A stretch of 64,000 nucleotides of DNA from Cyclobacteriaceae bacterium (GTDB lineage: Bacteria > Bacteroidota > Bacteroidia > Cytophagales > Cyclobacteriaceae): assembly GCA_025455015.1 (NCBI GenBank), contig JALONI010000016.1, forward strand, positions 1 through 64,000, given 5' to 3'. The notes beneath the pieces are model-generated. The model searched no databases and was not told the origin of the DNA. It was given only the letters and a program-made list of their open reading frames with translations. Position 1 is the stretch's first letter; each line of letters starts with the position of its first letter. The translations under genes were made by a program, and so were the position numbers. Shown one piece after another: positions 17,138 to 25,237 of the stretch.

Positions 17138-17932
17138 CTACATCGTCTTTATCTTCTGATATGATGCCGCCACCCCGCGGATCAGCGAAGAGCTAAAGCC
17201 CCGGTGCTCCATCTCGTTCAGCCCGGCAATGGTGCAGCCCATAGGGGTAGTGACCTTGTCAATTTCTTCTTCCGGGTGGCGGTTGCCTTTCAACAACAAC
17301 TCGGCTGCGCCCTTTACCGTTTGGGCGGCAATGAGGCTGGCGGTTTTGGCATCAAAGCCGATTTCAATACCGCCCTGCGTAGCTGCGCGGATAAACCGCA
17401 GCGCATAGGCAATGCCACACGCGCCCAGCACCGTGGCCGCATCCATCAGCTTTTCGTCTATCTGCACCGTGGTGCCCAACTGGTCAAACAATTCGGTTAC
17501 GTATTCGATCTGTTGCGCGGAAGCGTTTTGCGAGCAGATACACGTCACGGATTCCTGCAGGGCAATAGCGGTATTGGGCATGGCCCGAAAAACAGCGATG
17601 CCCGCGGGCAACAGTTGTGTCAGGTCGGCCAGCGACAAGCCGGTGACCACGCTGATGATCACGTGACGTTGGGGATCAAAAGACGCAGCCAGCTCGCGCA
17701 GCACTTCGCGCACCGTGTAGGGCTTAAGCGACAAGATGATGACGTCACGCTGCTGTATGGCCGCTGCGTTGTCGGACGTGACGTGCACGCCTTCGGACTT
17801 GAGCGGGAACAGGCGCTCGGTGTTTCTGCGGGTTACGGTCAGGTGTTCGGCCGGACAGAACTGACTCCGCACCAGCCCGTGGGCTATGGACGAGCCGAGG
17901 TTGCCCCCGCCAATGATGGCTATCGTAGACAT
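17138..17932 (-). CDS. proC: Pyrroline-5-carboxylate reductase
   Basis: 264 residues, the family's usual size. It catalyses the last step of proline synthesis, NAD(P)H-dependent reduction of pyrroline-5-carboxylate. The Rossmann motif IGGGNLGSSIAHGL is at the N-terminus, VFRAMPNTAI marks the middle of the nucleotide domain, and the C-terminal dimer/active-site domain has LGACGIAYALRFIRAA and VTTPMGCTIAGLNEMEHRGFSSSL. It follows the TolC-like gene by 64 bp on the same strand but is unlikely to be functionally linked to the efflux operon. Confidence 0.94.
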   Translation of the reverse strand: MSTIAIIGGGNLGSSIAHGLVRSQFCPAEHLTVTRRNTERLFPLKSEGVHVTSDNAAAIQQRDVIILSLKPYTVREVLRELAASFDPQRHVIISVVTGLSLADLTQLLPAGIAVFRAMPNTAIALQESVTCICSQNASAQQIEYVTELFDQLGTTVQIDEKLMDAATVLGACGIAYALRFIRAATQGGIEIGFDAKTASLIAAQTVKGAAELLLKGNRHPEEEIDKVTTPMGCTIAGLNEMEHRGFSSSLIRGVAASYQKIKTM

Positions 17933-17996
17933 AAATCAAAACCGTGAAGGTACAAATTGAATTCTTTCCGTGCGTGGCGAAGGCAACACCGGCCGG

Positions 17997-19400
17997 CTAT
18001 CGGCCCCTGATAAACCCACCCGTGATACGCACCAAGCTGGCCTGCGAGGCGAGGGCGTTAAAGACAGCCTGTGACTTTTCAAGCGCGGCTGTCCGGTAGT
18101 TTTCTTGAACGATACGCAAATCAATGTTCTTGTAGCGCTCGTTTGCCAACTGCAGGTTCAATTCAGCTGCCCGGAGTTTTGTTTCGGCAATGCTTACGAG
18201 CTGCCTTCGCAAATTGTATAAGTCCAGCGTGGACACAAGGTCAAACTGGAGCGACAGTTTAACTTGTTCGGTGGTGAGCTGCCCGATTTTTTCGCGTATC
18301 TGGGCTTGCTCCATGGCGCGTTTTATTTGCCCTCCATTAAACAGGGTCCAGCGCAATGTTAAGTTGCCATACGCTCCATATGAGTTACCCGTTTGTGTTG
18401 AATACTCAGGCAGAAAGCGCGTGTTCAGCACCGGCTGACTCGAGTTGCCGTTTAAAAACCCAACCGTCACCGTTTCGGGAGTCCCTCCAGACAGAGGGCG
18501 AAATTGGGCATTCAATCGATCAAGGCTGCCGGTGGCTCCGATATTCAGAAACACAGAAGGCGACATGTCCGCCCGCTGCAAGCGCGTGGTGGTGCGCAAA
18601 ATTTCCTGGTTGATAAATTGGTTGCGCAAATTGGTATTGGAGCTGGCCATGCGGCTTTTCAACTCATCCAGTTGGTAGTTTTCGTTCCCAAACTGCAGGG
18701 CATCGGTTAACTCATAGGTAGCCTCAATGCTATCGCTCATCAAAAGATTGAGATTGCGCAAGGCATTTTTGTATTGAATGCCCTGTTGCAATACGTTGGC
18801 ACTGTCGGTCAGGTAGTTGTTTTGTTCCTGCAGCACATCAAACGTGATGGCGCCACCCAATTGCTTGCGCAAGCGCACAAACTCGTAGCGCTCCTTGGAG
18901 TATTCCAGGTTCTTTTCCAAGATCTCCAGGTTTTCTTTGTCAACCAAGGCCTGGTAGTATGCCAGCAGGATGGCCTCGGTGGTGCCCTCAATCACAAAGG
19001 AGGCGTTGCCATAGCTGAGTTGCTCCAATTGTTCCAGTTGGCGTTTGGTCATGCGCACCGAGAAGCCGTCAAACAGGGTAAACTGTACATCCAATTGCCC
19101 CGTGATGTTGTCAGAGATGTTTCGTCCGGCTACCGCAAAGGGGTTGGCAGGTTTGCGCTGCACCACGCTGTTGTTTTGCCCGTTCAAAAGGTTGACGGTT
19201 GGCAACCGCCCGGCCTGGCCCCAGGTGTTGTTCTCCTGCGCGTTGATGACGTTTTGTTCTTCGATCTGCACATTGAAATTGTTGAGCAATCCTTTTTCGA
19301 TGGCCTGCTGCAAGCTCAGTTTTTGCTGCGCCTGACAGGGCGCAACGGCTACTGTGCCAAGGATTAGCAACCATCCCAAACGAAATCGAAAATCAAGCAC
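17997..19400 (-). CDS. TolC-family outer membrane efflux protein
   Basis: 467 residues from a GTG start that overlaps the RND gene's stop (GTGCTTGA), so translation is probably coupled. A cleavable signal peptide ends near APCQAQQ, and the mature protein begins LSLQQAIEKGLLNN as TolC-type proteins do. Two internally repeated helical-barrel halves are seen (LAYYQALVDKENLEILEKNLEYSKERYEFVRLRK and LDLYNLRRQLVSIAETKLRAAELNLQLANERYKNI). It would form the outer-membrane exit duct of the tripartite pump encoded upstream. The track's start at 19544 lies inside the RND gene and is rejected. Confidence 0.92.
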   Translation of the reverse strand: MLDFRFRLGWLLILGTVAVAPCQAQQKLSLQQAIEKGLLNNFNVQIEEQNVINAQENNTWGQAGRLPTVNLLNGQNNSVVQRKPANPFAVAGRNISDNITGQLDVQFTLFDGFSVRMTKRQLEQLEQLSYGNASFVIEGTTEAILLAYYQALVDKENLEILEKNLEYSKERYEFVRLRKQLGGAITFDVLQEQNNYLTDSANVLQQGIQYKNALRNLNLLMSDSIEATYELTDALQFGNENYQLDELKSRMASSNTNLRNQFINQEILRTTTRLQRADMSPSVFLNIGATGSLDRLNAQFRPLSGGTPETVTVGFLNGNSSQPVLNTRFLPEYSTQTGNSYGAYGNLTLRWTLFNGGQIKRAMEQAQIREKIGQLTTEQVKLSLQFDLVSTLDLYNLRRQLVSIAETKLRAAELNLQLANERYKNIDLRIVQENYRTAALEKSQAVFNALASQASLVRITGGFIRGR

Positions 19401-22400
19401 GGGTATGAGCGGTTTTGCTGGTAAGGTAGGTGTAAATGGCCGGGATGACGTACAGCGTGAGCACGGTGGCAAACAACATGCCGCCAATGACGGCAATACC
19501 CATGGACACGCGGCTTTCAGAACCTGCGCCCAGCGCCAGGGCAATGGGCAAGATGCCGAGAATCGTGGAAAGGCTGGTCATCAAAATAGGACGGAAGCGC
19601 GACTCGGCCGCTTTCTTTGCGGCTGTCATCACATCCATGCCTTGTTCTTTGGCCTGGTTGGCAAACTCCACAATCAAAATACCATTTTTGGTCACCAAGC
19701 CAATGAGCATGATGATGCCGATCTGGCTAAAGATGTTGAGCGTCTGGTTGAAATACCAAAGCGTGAGCAGCGCGCCCCCAATGGCCAGCGGCACGGTGAA
19801 CATGATGATAAAGGGGTCGCGGAAGCTCTCAAACTGCCCCGCCAGCACCAGGTAAATAATGGCCAACGCAATCAACAACGCCAGATAGATACTGGAGCTG
19901 CTCTCGGCAAACTCGCGCGAAGCGCCATCCAGGCTGGTGGTGTAGCGCTCGTCCAGCACCTCTTGCGCGATGCGCTGCATTTCCTTGATGCCCGCACCCA
20001 ACGCCACGCCTTTGGCCAGTTGCGCCTGCACTTTGGCCGATGAGTACCGGTTGAAGCGATACAACTGGGGGGGGCTGCTCATTTCTTGCATGGTCACCAG
20101 ATTGTCCAGTTGGATCAGTTCACCATTTCGGTTTTTGACGTACAGCGTTTTCAGGTCCAGTGGCTCGTTGCGGTCTCCGCGCTCCACTTGACCGATAACC
20201 TGGTATTGTTTGCCATCCATGATGAAATAACCAAAGCGCGACCCGCTGAGCCCCAATTGCAGGGTCTGTGCCACGTCCAGCACGTTCACGCCCAGGTTGC
20301 GCGCCTTGTCGCGATCAATGTTGATATTGATTTCGGGCTTGTTGAATTTCAAATCCAAATCGACAAACGCAAACAGCGGACTGGCTTGTGCCTTTTGGAT
20401 AAACAGGGGCAGCACTTCTTTCAACTGCTCGATCTCGGGCGCTTGCACCACAAATTGTACGGGAAACCCACCGCGTCTGTCCCCAATGGTTTGGTTTACG
20501 GTGATCCACGTGCGCACGCCCGTATATTTCTTTGACTTGGCGGTGATCTCATCCACGATTTGCTGTTGTGTTCGGTCGCGTTCCGTGGGCGACTTCAAAA
20601 TCACCCTCACAAAACCTGAGTTTACGCCCGAGCCACCAAAGCCGGGGGCTGTCACGCTCACGCGGCCGGCCACCTCGGGTACTTCCTGTTCGATGAAGCG
20701 CGTCAGCTCCATCACGTACCCGTCCATGTACTCAAACGTAGCCCCTTCGGGGGCTTGTGCCTGCAACCGAAACTCGCTGCGGTCTTCCAGGGGGGCCAGC
20801 TCCGAAGGCAAGCGCGTGCCCAGCCAGTAGATCAGGCCCACAGCCAACAGCACCACCATAAAACCCAACCACCTGCGCCTCATGAAGCCTTCCAGCGAGG
20901 AGGCGTACGAGGAGGTGAGCCAGAGGAAGAAAGGTTCTGTCTTGCGATACAACCACGGTTGCACGGCCCTGCGCTTGAGCAGTTTGGCACTCATCATGGG
21001 CGTGAGCGTCAGCGACACAAAAGCTGAAATGGCCACCGAGCTGGCCACCACCAGCCCAAATTCGCGAAACAAACGCCCCGTGAGGCCCTGCAAAAAAATC
21101 ACCGGCAAAAACACCGCCACCACCGACACCGTGGTGGAGATAACGGCAAAGTAGATTTCGGTCGATCCCTTGCGGGCGGCTTCCTCCGGCTCCATGCCTT
21201 CTTCGACTTTAACATAGATGTTTTCGAGCACCACAATGGCGTCATCCACCACGAGCCCGATGGCGAGCACGATACCCAGCAGCGTCAGCACGTTGATGGT
21301 GAAACCCAACAGGTACATGACAAAAAAGGCCCCGATGAGCGAGATCGGAATGGTGACCACCGGAATGACCGTGGTGCGCCAATCGCGCAGAAACAAAAAG
21401 ATGATGGACAACACGAGCCCAAAAGCAATAAAGATGGTTTCTTCCACTTCGGAAATGGAGGCGCGGATGTATTTGGTGGAGTCATAGCTCATTTGATAAG
21501 TTACATCCGGAGGCAAGTCGCGCTCGATTTGTGCGAGCTTTTGATACAATCGGTCGGCAATGTCAATGTTGTTGGCGCCCGGTTGCGCCACGATGGCCAG
21601 CGCACATCCGGGTATGCCATCGCGCCTCAAAATGGTGCGATCGTTTTCCGGATACAGCTCCGCGCGCCCGATGTCCTGAAAGCGCACCACGTTGCCATTG
21701 CTTTCTTTCACGATCAGGTTGTTGAAGTCCTCGGGCGTATTCAACCGCCCCAGGGTGCGCACGGTCAGTTCGGTATTGCTTCCTTCCACCCTTCCGGATG
21801 GCAGCTCCACATTTTCGCGGTTCACAGCCTGGAGCACATCCGAAGGGGCCAGCTTGAGCGAAGCCAACTTGATGGGGTCCATCCACAGGCGCATGGAGTA
21901 CCTGCGCTGCCCCCAGATCTGTACGGAGCTTACGCCCGGTATCGTTTGGATTCGTTCTTTGAACATGATTTCGGCAATGCGCGAAATCTCGAGCAGGTCA
22001 CGCTTGTCGCTGCGCACGGTCAAAAAGATGATGGGGCTGGAGTCGGCATCGGCCTTCTCCACCACGGGCGGGTCAACATCGGGCGGCAGGCGGTTCAGCG
22101 CCCCGGATACCTTGTCGCGCACATCGTTGGCGGCCGCTTCGATGTTTACGCCTAGTTCAAACTCAACCGAAATGCTGCTGCGGCCCTCGCGACTGACCGA
22201 AGTGAGGGTGCGAATGCCGGGCACGCCATTGATGGCGTCTTCCAGCGGCTCGGTGATCTGCGATTCGATCACATCGGCATTGGCCCCTACGTATACGGTG
22301 GAAACCGTGACCACGGGCGGGTCAACGCTCGGGAACTCGCGCACGCCCAAAAACGAAAATCCGATCACGCCAAAAAGCACGATGACCAACGACATGACGA

Positions 22401-22446
22401 TGGCCAGTACGGGGCGGTTAATGCTTACGATAGATAAACTTGCCAT
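19393..22446 (-). CDS. RND efflux pump, inner-membrane transporter (HAE1/AcrB type)
   Basis: 1017 residues, the expected size. Twelve transmembrane helices in two sets of one plus five are separated by two large periplasmic porter loops. Recognisable segments are REFPSVDPPVVTVSTVYVGANADVIESQITEPLEDAING, PPDVDPPVVEKADADSSPI and the fourth-helix GIVLAIGLVVDDAIVVLENIYVKVEEG, which holds the proton-relay Asp pair. Such pumps use proton flux to export hydrophobic compounds. The HAE1-like features (small-molecule/drug type, not heavy-metal) rest on overall similarity. It is in a three-gene operon with the adaptor 4 bp upstream and the TolC-like duct overlapping downstream. Confidence 0.95.
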   Translation of the reverse strand: MASLSIVSINRPVLAIVMSLVIVLFGVIGFSFLGVREFPSVDPPVVTVSTVYVGANADVIESQITEPLEDAINGVPGIRTLTSVSREGRSSISVEFELGVNIEAAANDVRDKVSGALNRLPPDVDPPVVEKADADSSPIIFLTVRSDKRDLLEISRIAEIMFKERIQTIPGVSSVQIWGQRRYSMRLWMDPIKLASLKLAPSDVLQAVNRENVELPSGRVEGSNTELTVRTLGRLNTPEDFNNLIVKESNGNVVRFQDIGRAELYPENDRTILRRDGIPGCALAIVAQPGANNIDIADRLYQKLAQIERDLPPDVTYQMSYDSTKYIRASISEVEETIFIAFGLVLSIIFLFLRDWRTTVIPVVTIPISLIGAFFVMYLLGFTINVLTLLGIVLAIGLVVDDAIVVLENIYVKVEEGMEPEEAARKGSTEIYFAVISTTVSVVAVFLPVIFLQGLTGRLFREFGLVVASSVAISAFVSLTLTPMMSAKLLKRRAVQPWLYRKTEPFFLWLTSSYASSLEGFMRRRWLGFMVVLLAVGLIYWLGTRLPSELAPLEDRSEFRLQAQAPEGATFEYMDGYVMELTRFIEQEVPEVAGRVSVTAPGFGGSGVNSGFVRVILKSPTERDRTQQQIVDEITAKSKKYTGVRTWITVNQTIGDRRGGFPVQFVVQAPEIEQLKEVLPLFIQKAQASPLFAFVDLDLKFNKPEININIDRDKARNLGVNVLDVAQTLQLGLSGSRFGYFIMDGKQYQVIGQVERGDRNEPLDLKTLYVKNRNGELIQLDNLVTMQEMSSPPQLYRFNRYSSAKVQAQLAKGVALGAGIKEMQRIAQEVLDERYTTSLDGASREFAESSSSIYLALLIALAIIYLVLAGQFESFRDPFIIMFTVPLAIGGALLTLWYFNQTLNIFSQIGIIMLIGLVTKNGILIVEFANQAKEQGMDVMTAAKKAAESRFRPILMTSLSTILGILPIALALGAGSESRVSMGIAVIGGMLFATVLTLYVIPAIYTYLTSKTAHTRA

Positions 22447-22450
22447 GAGG

Positions 22451-23512
22451 TTAGTTGCGTTTTACGATCTGCACGTCCATTCCATTTCGCAATTGAAGCA
22501 TGCCCGTGGTCAGCAGCGTATCACCTGCTTGTAACCCGGCCACAACTTCCAAGTCCTTTTCGGTGCGCAGGCCCGTTTCAATTCGCACCTCGGTGGCTTT
22601 GCCGCCCTTGAGCACAAACACCTTTTTGCCGGCTTGCTCGGGTATCACGGCCTGCGTGGGCACCAAGATGGCGTTGGTGATTGACTGTAGGATCAGGTCG
22701 ACTTTTACGAACTGCCCCGGCAGCAACAGCCCGCGTTTGTTGTCTGCAATGGCCCGTATTTTCAGGGTGCGGGTTTCGGTGTCAATGCGCGGCTCAAGGG
22801 CATATACCGCGCCTTCGTAGCGGTTGGTGTCGCCCTCCACCGTGAAGCGTATTTTTTTGCCGGGCGTCACCTGAGCACTGTAGCGGCTGGGCACGGCAAA
22901 CTCCAGCTTGGCGGGGTTGATGCTGTACAGCGTGGCAATGATGGTGCTGGGCGAGATGTACGCCCCCTCGCTCACATAGCGCAACCCAATGGCGCCATCA
23001 AACGGTGCGCGGATGCGTGTTTTTTCTACCTGGGCCTCCAGCAATTTGATGTCCGCCTCGGTGGTTTTCAACCGGTTTAGTGCGTTGTCATATTCTTCCT
23101 GGCTGATGGCGTCTTTTTCCAGGAGTTTGCGCTGCCGAAATTCCACATCCTGGTTCAACTGGCGGTTGTAGCGCTGTTTGATCAGTTGGGCTTCGATTTC
23201 TTCATCGTTGATGCTTACCAGCAGGTCGCCTTTGCGCACGCTTTTGCCTTCCTGAAACAGCAAGGCCGTGATTTTGCCGGAGGTTTCGCTGCGCAGCTCC
23301 AGCGATTCGTTGGGGAGGATGGATCCGGTAACGATGAGTTTGTCCTCCAACTTTTGGGGTGTCAACACCAGCGCTTCCACCGGCAGTTTGGCAGCGCCCG
23401 GGGCGGTGGCCGCGGGGGCGGCTTCCTTTTTGCCCACCACGCCCAGCTTAGGCAACGCCAGCAAGGCGATGACGGCCAACACAACGGCTATCGTAATCCA
23501 TGTTTTTTTCAT
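22451..23512 (-). CDS. RND efflux periplasmic adaptor (membrane fusion protein)
   Basis: 353 residues. An N-terminal signal anchor (WITIAVVLAVIALLAL) is followed by a lipoyl/barrel-sandwich half ITALLFQEGKSVRKGDLLVSINDEE, a helical hairpin (NRQLNQDVEFRQRKLLEKDAISQEEYDNALNRLKTTEADIKLLEAQVEKT), the second half IRAPFDGAIGLRYVSEGAYIS and a C-terminal beta domain. It bridges the RND transporter and the outer-membrane duct. It is the first gene of the operon adaptor-RND-TolC. No local regulator gene is seen, so control is unclear. Confidence 0.94.
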   Translation of the reverse strand: MKKTWITIAVVLAVIALLALPKLGVVGKKEAAPAATAPGAAKLPVEALVLTPQKLEDKLIVTGSILPNESLELRSETSGKITALLFQEGKSVRKGDLLVSINDEEIEAQLIKQRYNRQLNQDVEFRQRKLLEKDAISQEEYDNALNRLKTTEADIKLLEAQVEKTRIRAPFDGAIGLRYVSEGAYISPSTIIATLYSINPAKLEFAVPSRYSAQVTPGKKIRFTVEGDTNRYEGAVYALEPRIDTETRTLKIRAIADNKRGLLLPGQFVKVDLILQSITNAILVPTQAVIPEQAGKKVFVLKGGKATEVRIETGLRTEKDLEVVAGLQAGDTLLTTGMLQLRNGMDVQIVKRN

Positions 23513-23563
23513 CGTTCGAGGTAAGTTCGGTATCTCCGAAAGCGTGGAGAGTAGTACAATGCT

Positions 23564-24166
23564 TTAAACGTCCTTTTGGTTTCCGCGGAGGAGCCGCTCA
23601 TGTAATTTTAGCACTTGGGGGATGACCAACTGGGTTTCATCGTTGACGATCACGGCATCGGCCCGTTTTATTTTTTCCTCTTCCGGCCACTGCCGTGCCA
23701 TGATGTTCTGGATGTCAGCCGCGGTGCGGTGCGGGTCGCGCTGCCGCACACGCTGTAGGCGCAACGCCTCGGGCGCGGTCACCACAATCATGAAATCCAC
23801 CGTGCGGTAGGCTCCGGCTTCATACATCAATGCGGCCTCTCGCAGCACGTAGGGGCTTTGTTGGGCGGAGGCCCACGCCTGGTAGTCCATCGCTACCCGC
23901 GGGTGCACAAGCGCATTCAGCCGTTGCCGCTTCTCCTCCTCGCCAAAAACCACGCGCGCCAAGTACACCCGGTTGAGCCCACCGGCCTCATCATACGACA
24001 AGGTTCCGAACTCTTTTTTGATTTGACTCACCAATATTCCGTCAGTGGTCATTAATTCCTTCGCTCGGCTGTCGGCATCGTATACGGGAATGCCCACGCA
24101 TTTGAAAATGTCGCACACCAGGCTTTTGCCGGTGCCGATTCCTCCCGTGATGCCAACGTGAAACAT
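23564..24166 (-). CDS. coaE: Dephospho-CoA kinase
   Basis: 200 residues, the family norm. It performs the last step of coenzyme A synthesis, ATP-dependent phosphorylation of the 3'-hydroxyl of dephospho-CoA. The P-loop is GITGGIGTGKS (residues 5-15). The family segments YDADSRAKELM, LNALVHPRVAMDYQAWAS and the lid VRQRDPHRTAADIQNIMARQWPEEEKIKRADAVIVND are all present. It starts 5 bp after the YbbR-like gene, an arrangement common in Bacteroidota. Confidence 0.95.
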   Translation of the reverse strand: MFHVGITGGIGTGKSLVCDIFKCVGIPVYDADSRAKELMTTDGILVSQIKKEFGTLSYDEAGGLNRVYLARVVFGEEEKRQRLNALVHPRVAMDYQAWASAQQSPYVLREAALMYEAGAYRTVDFMIVVTAPEALRLQRVRQRDPHRTAADIQNIMARQWPEEEKIKRADAVIVNDETQLVIPQVLKLHERLLRGNQKDV

Positions 24167-24171
24167 GGCGG

Positions 24172-25104
24172 TCAGAAGGTGATGAGGACGGTGACGGAAT
24201 CCACGGAAGTGACCTGAAACGAGGCGGGTAGCGCGCGCACGCTGGGCAGCAACCGGTGGCGGCCGGTTGGCAACTTCCGGCAGTCGATCACCAAGCGGGC
24301 AGGCGTGGCGGGTAGGGGCTCGTCTGCGGGTGTTTGCACGCCAATCGTTTGGGGGGCGTATTCCACCGCTACTTTTTGCCCCGGCCTGACGCGCACTTCG
24401 TTAACCACCGGCAGGGCGGAGGTTGTTACGCGGCCTACGTCAAACGAAACGGTCACCCGCTCCGGTTCGCTTACGCTATAATCGACCACCAGGGGCACCG
24501 CCTCCGAAAAGCGGGTTGTCACATCTTCGCCTCGCGGAGCCAAAGCAATGGAGTCGGGCAATTGATGAAGAATGTGTTTGGGGCCGGTGAGCTTGACCTG
24601 GTTTGCCGACAGCACCACCGGGCCGATGCGCCCATGGCCTTCGCGAAAGCTGAGTTGTGAAAGATCGGCATACAGTGAAAACGTGTACGATTCGCGCTGG
24701 TCGATGGGCACAAACAACGTGTCCGTTACCACAAAGTTGATTTTGATGTCGGGCAACTGCGTACTGAGTGGTGGCACCAACACCGCTCCGGGCAACTTCA
24801 TGTTTTCGGAGGGCCGCTCCACGGGAATGACCAAGGCGGGCTCTTTGAGGGCGAAGCGTTTGCGGAACAGATCCCAGCCGCTGCCATTGACGTTTACGGT
24901 TACATGCTCGGGCAGCGCGCGCGTGGCGATGTAGCGGTCTTGATCATATTCAAACTGGATCGGAAAGCGTATGTTGGTGGAGTAGGTCTTGTTCAGCGCA
25001 TTGAAAAACCAAAAAACACCGGCCGCAAAAAAACACAGCGCCACGGCTTTCCAGTTGGTGCGGTTGAAGTGAAACAAGTTCGAGATGGCCTTGAGCAGTC
25101 GCAT
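24172..25104 (-). CDS. YbbR/CdaR-like domain protein
   Basis: 310 residues from MRLLKAISNLFHFN. One N-terminal membrane helix (VALCFFAAGVFWFFNALN) is followed by repeated extracytoplasmic YbbR-like beta modules; FPIQFEYDQDRYIATRALPEHVTVNVNGSGWDLFRK is a typical module start and LSANQVKLTGPKHILHQL begins another. YbbR proteins in Firmicutes regulate the diadenylate cyclase CdaA; here no cyclase gene is adjacent, so only membership of the family is claimed. It is upstream of coaE in one transcription unit, with a perfect -7 box 8 bp before the start. Confidence 0.82.
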   Translation of the reverse strand: MRLLKAISNLFHFNRTNWKAVALCFFAAGVFWFFNALNKTYSTNIRFPIQFEYDQDRYIATRALPEHVTVNVNGSGWDLFRKRFALKEPALVIPVERPSENMKLPGAVLVPPLSTQLPDIKINFVVTDTLFVPIDQRESYTFSLYADLSQLSFREGHGRIGPVVLSANQVKLTGPKHILHQLPDSIALAPRGEDVTTRFSEAVPLVVDYSVSEPERVTVSFDVGRVTTSALPVVNEVRVRPGQKVAVEYAPQTIGVQTPADEPLPATPARLVIDCRKLPTGRHRLLPSVRALPASFQVTSVDSVTVLITF

Positions 25105-25111
25105 ACGCGGG

Positions 25112-25119
25112 CAAAGGTA
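25112..25119 (-). promoter_or_regulatory. -7 box for the ybbR-coaE unit
   Basis: Minus strand TACCTTTG, exact TAnnTTTG, 7 bp before the ATG at 25104. It supports the shorter start of the YbbR-like protein. Confidence 0.55.
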
Positions 25120-25237
25120 GCACATAGTATCGCACGATCACGCAGGCAGTGGCCGTTGCCGAGCGGAACGGCCACTCACAAAATTCCATTAGGGTTTTTG
25201 CGTGGTGTTCACGACTTTTCAGCATAAACCCCACCCT

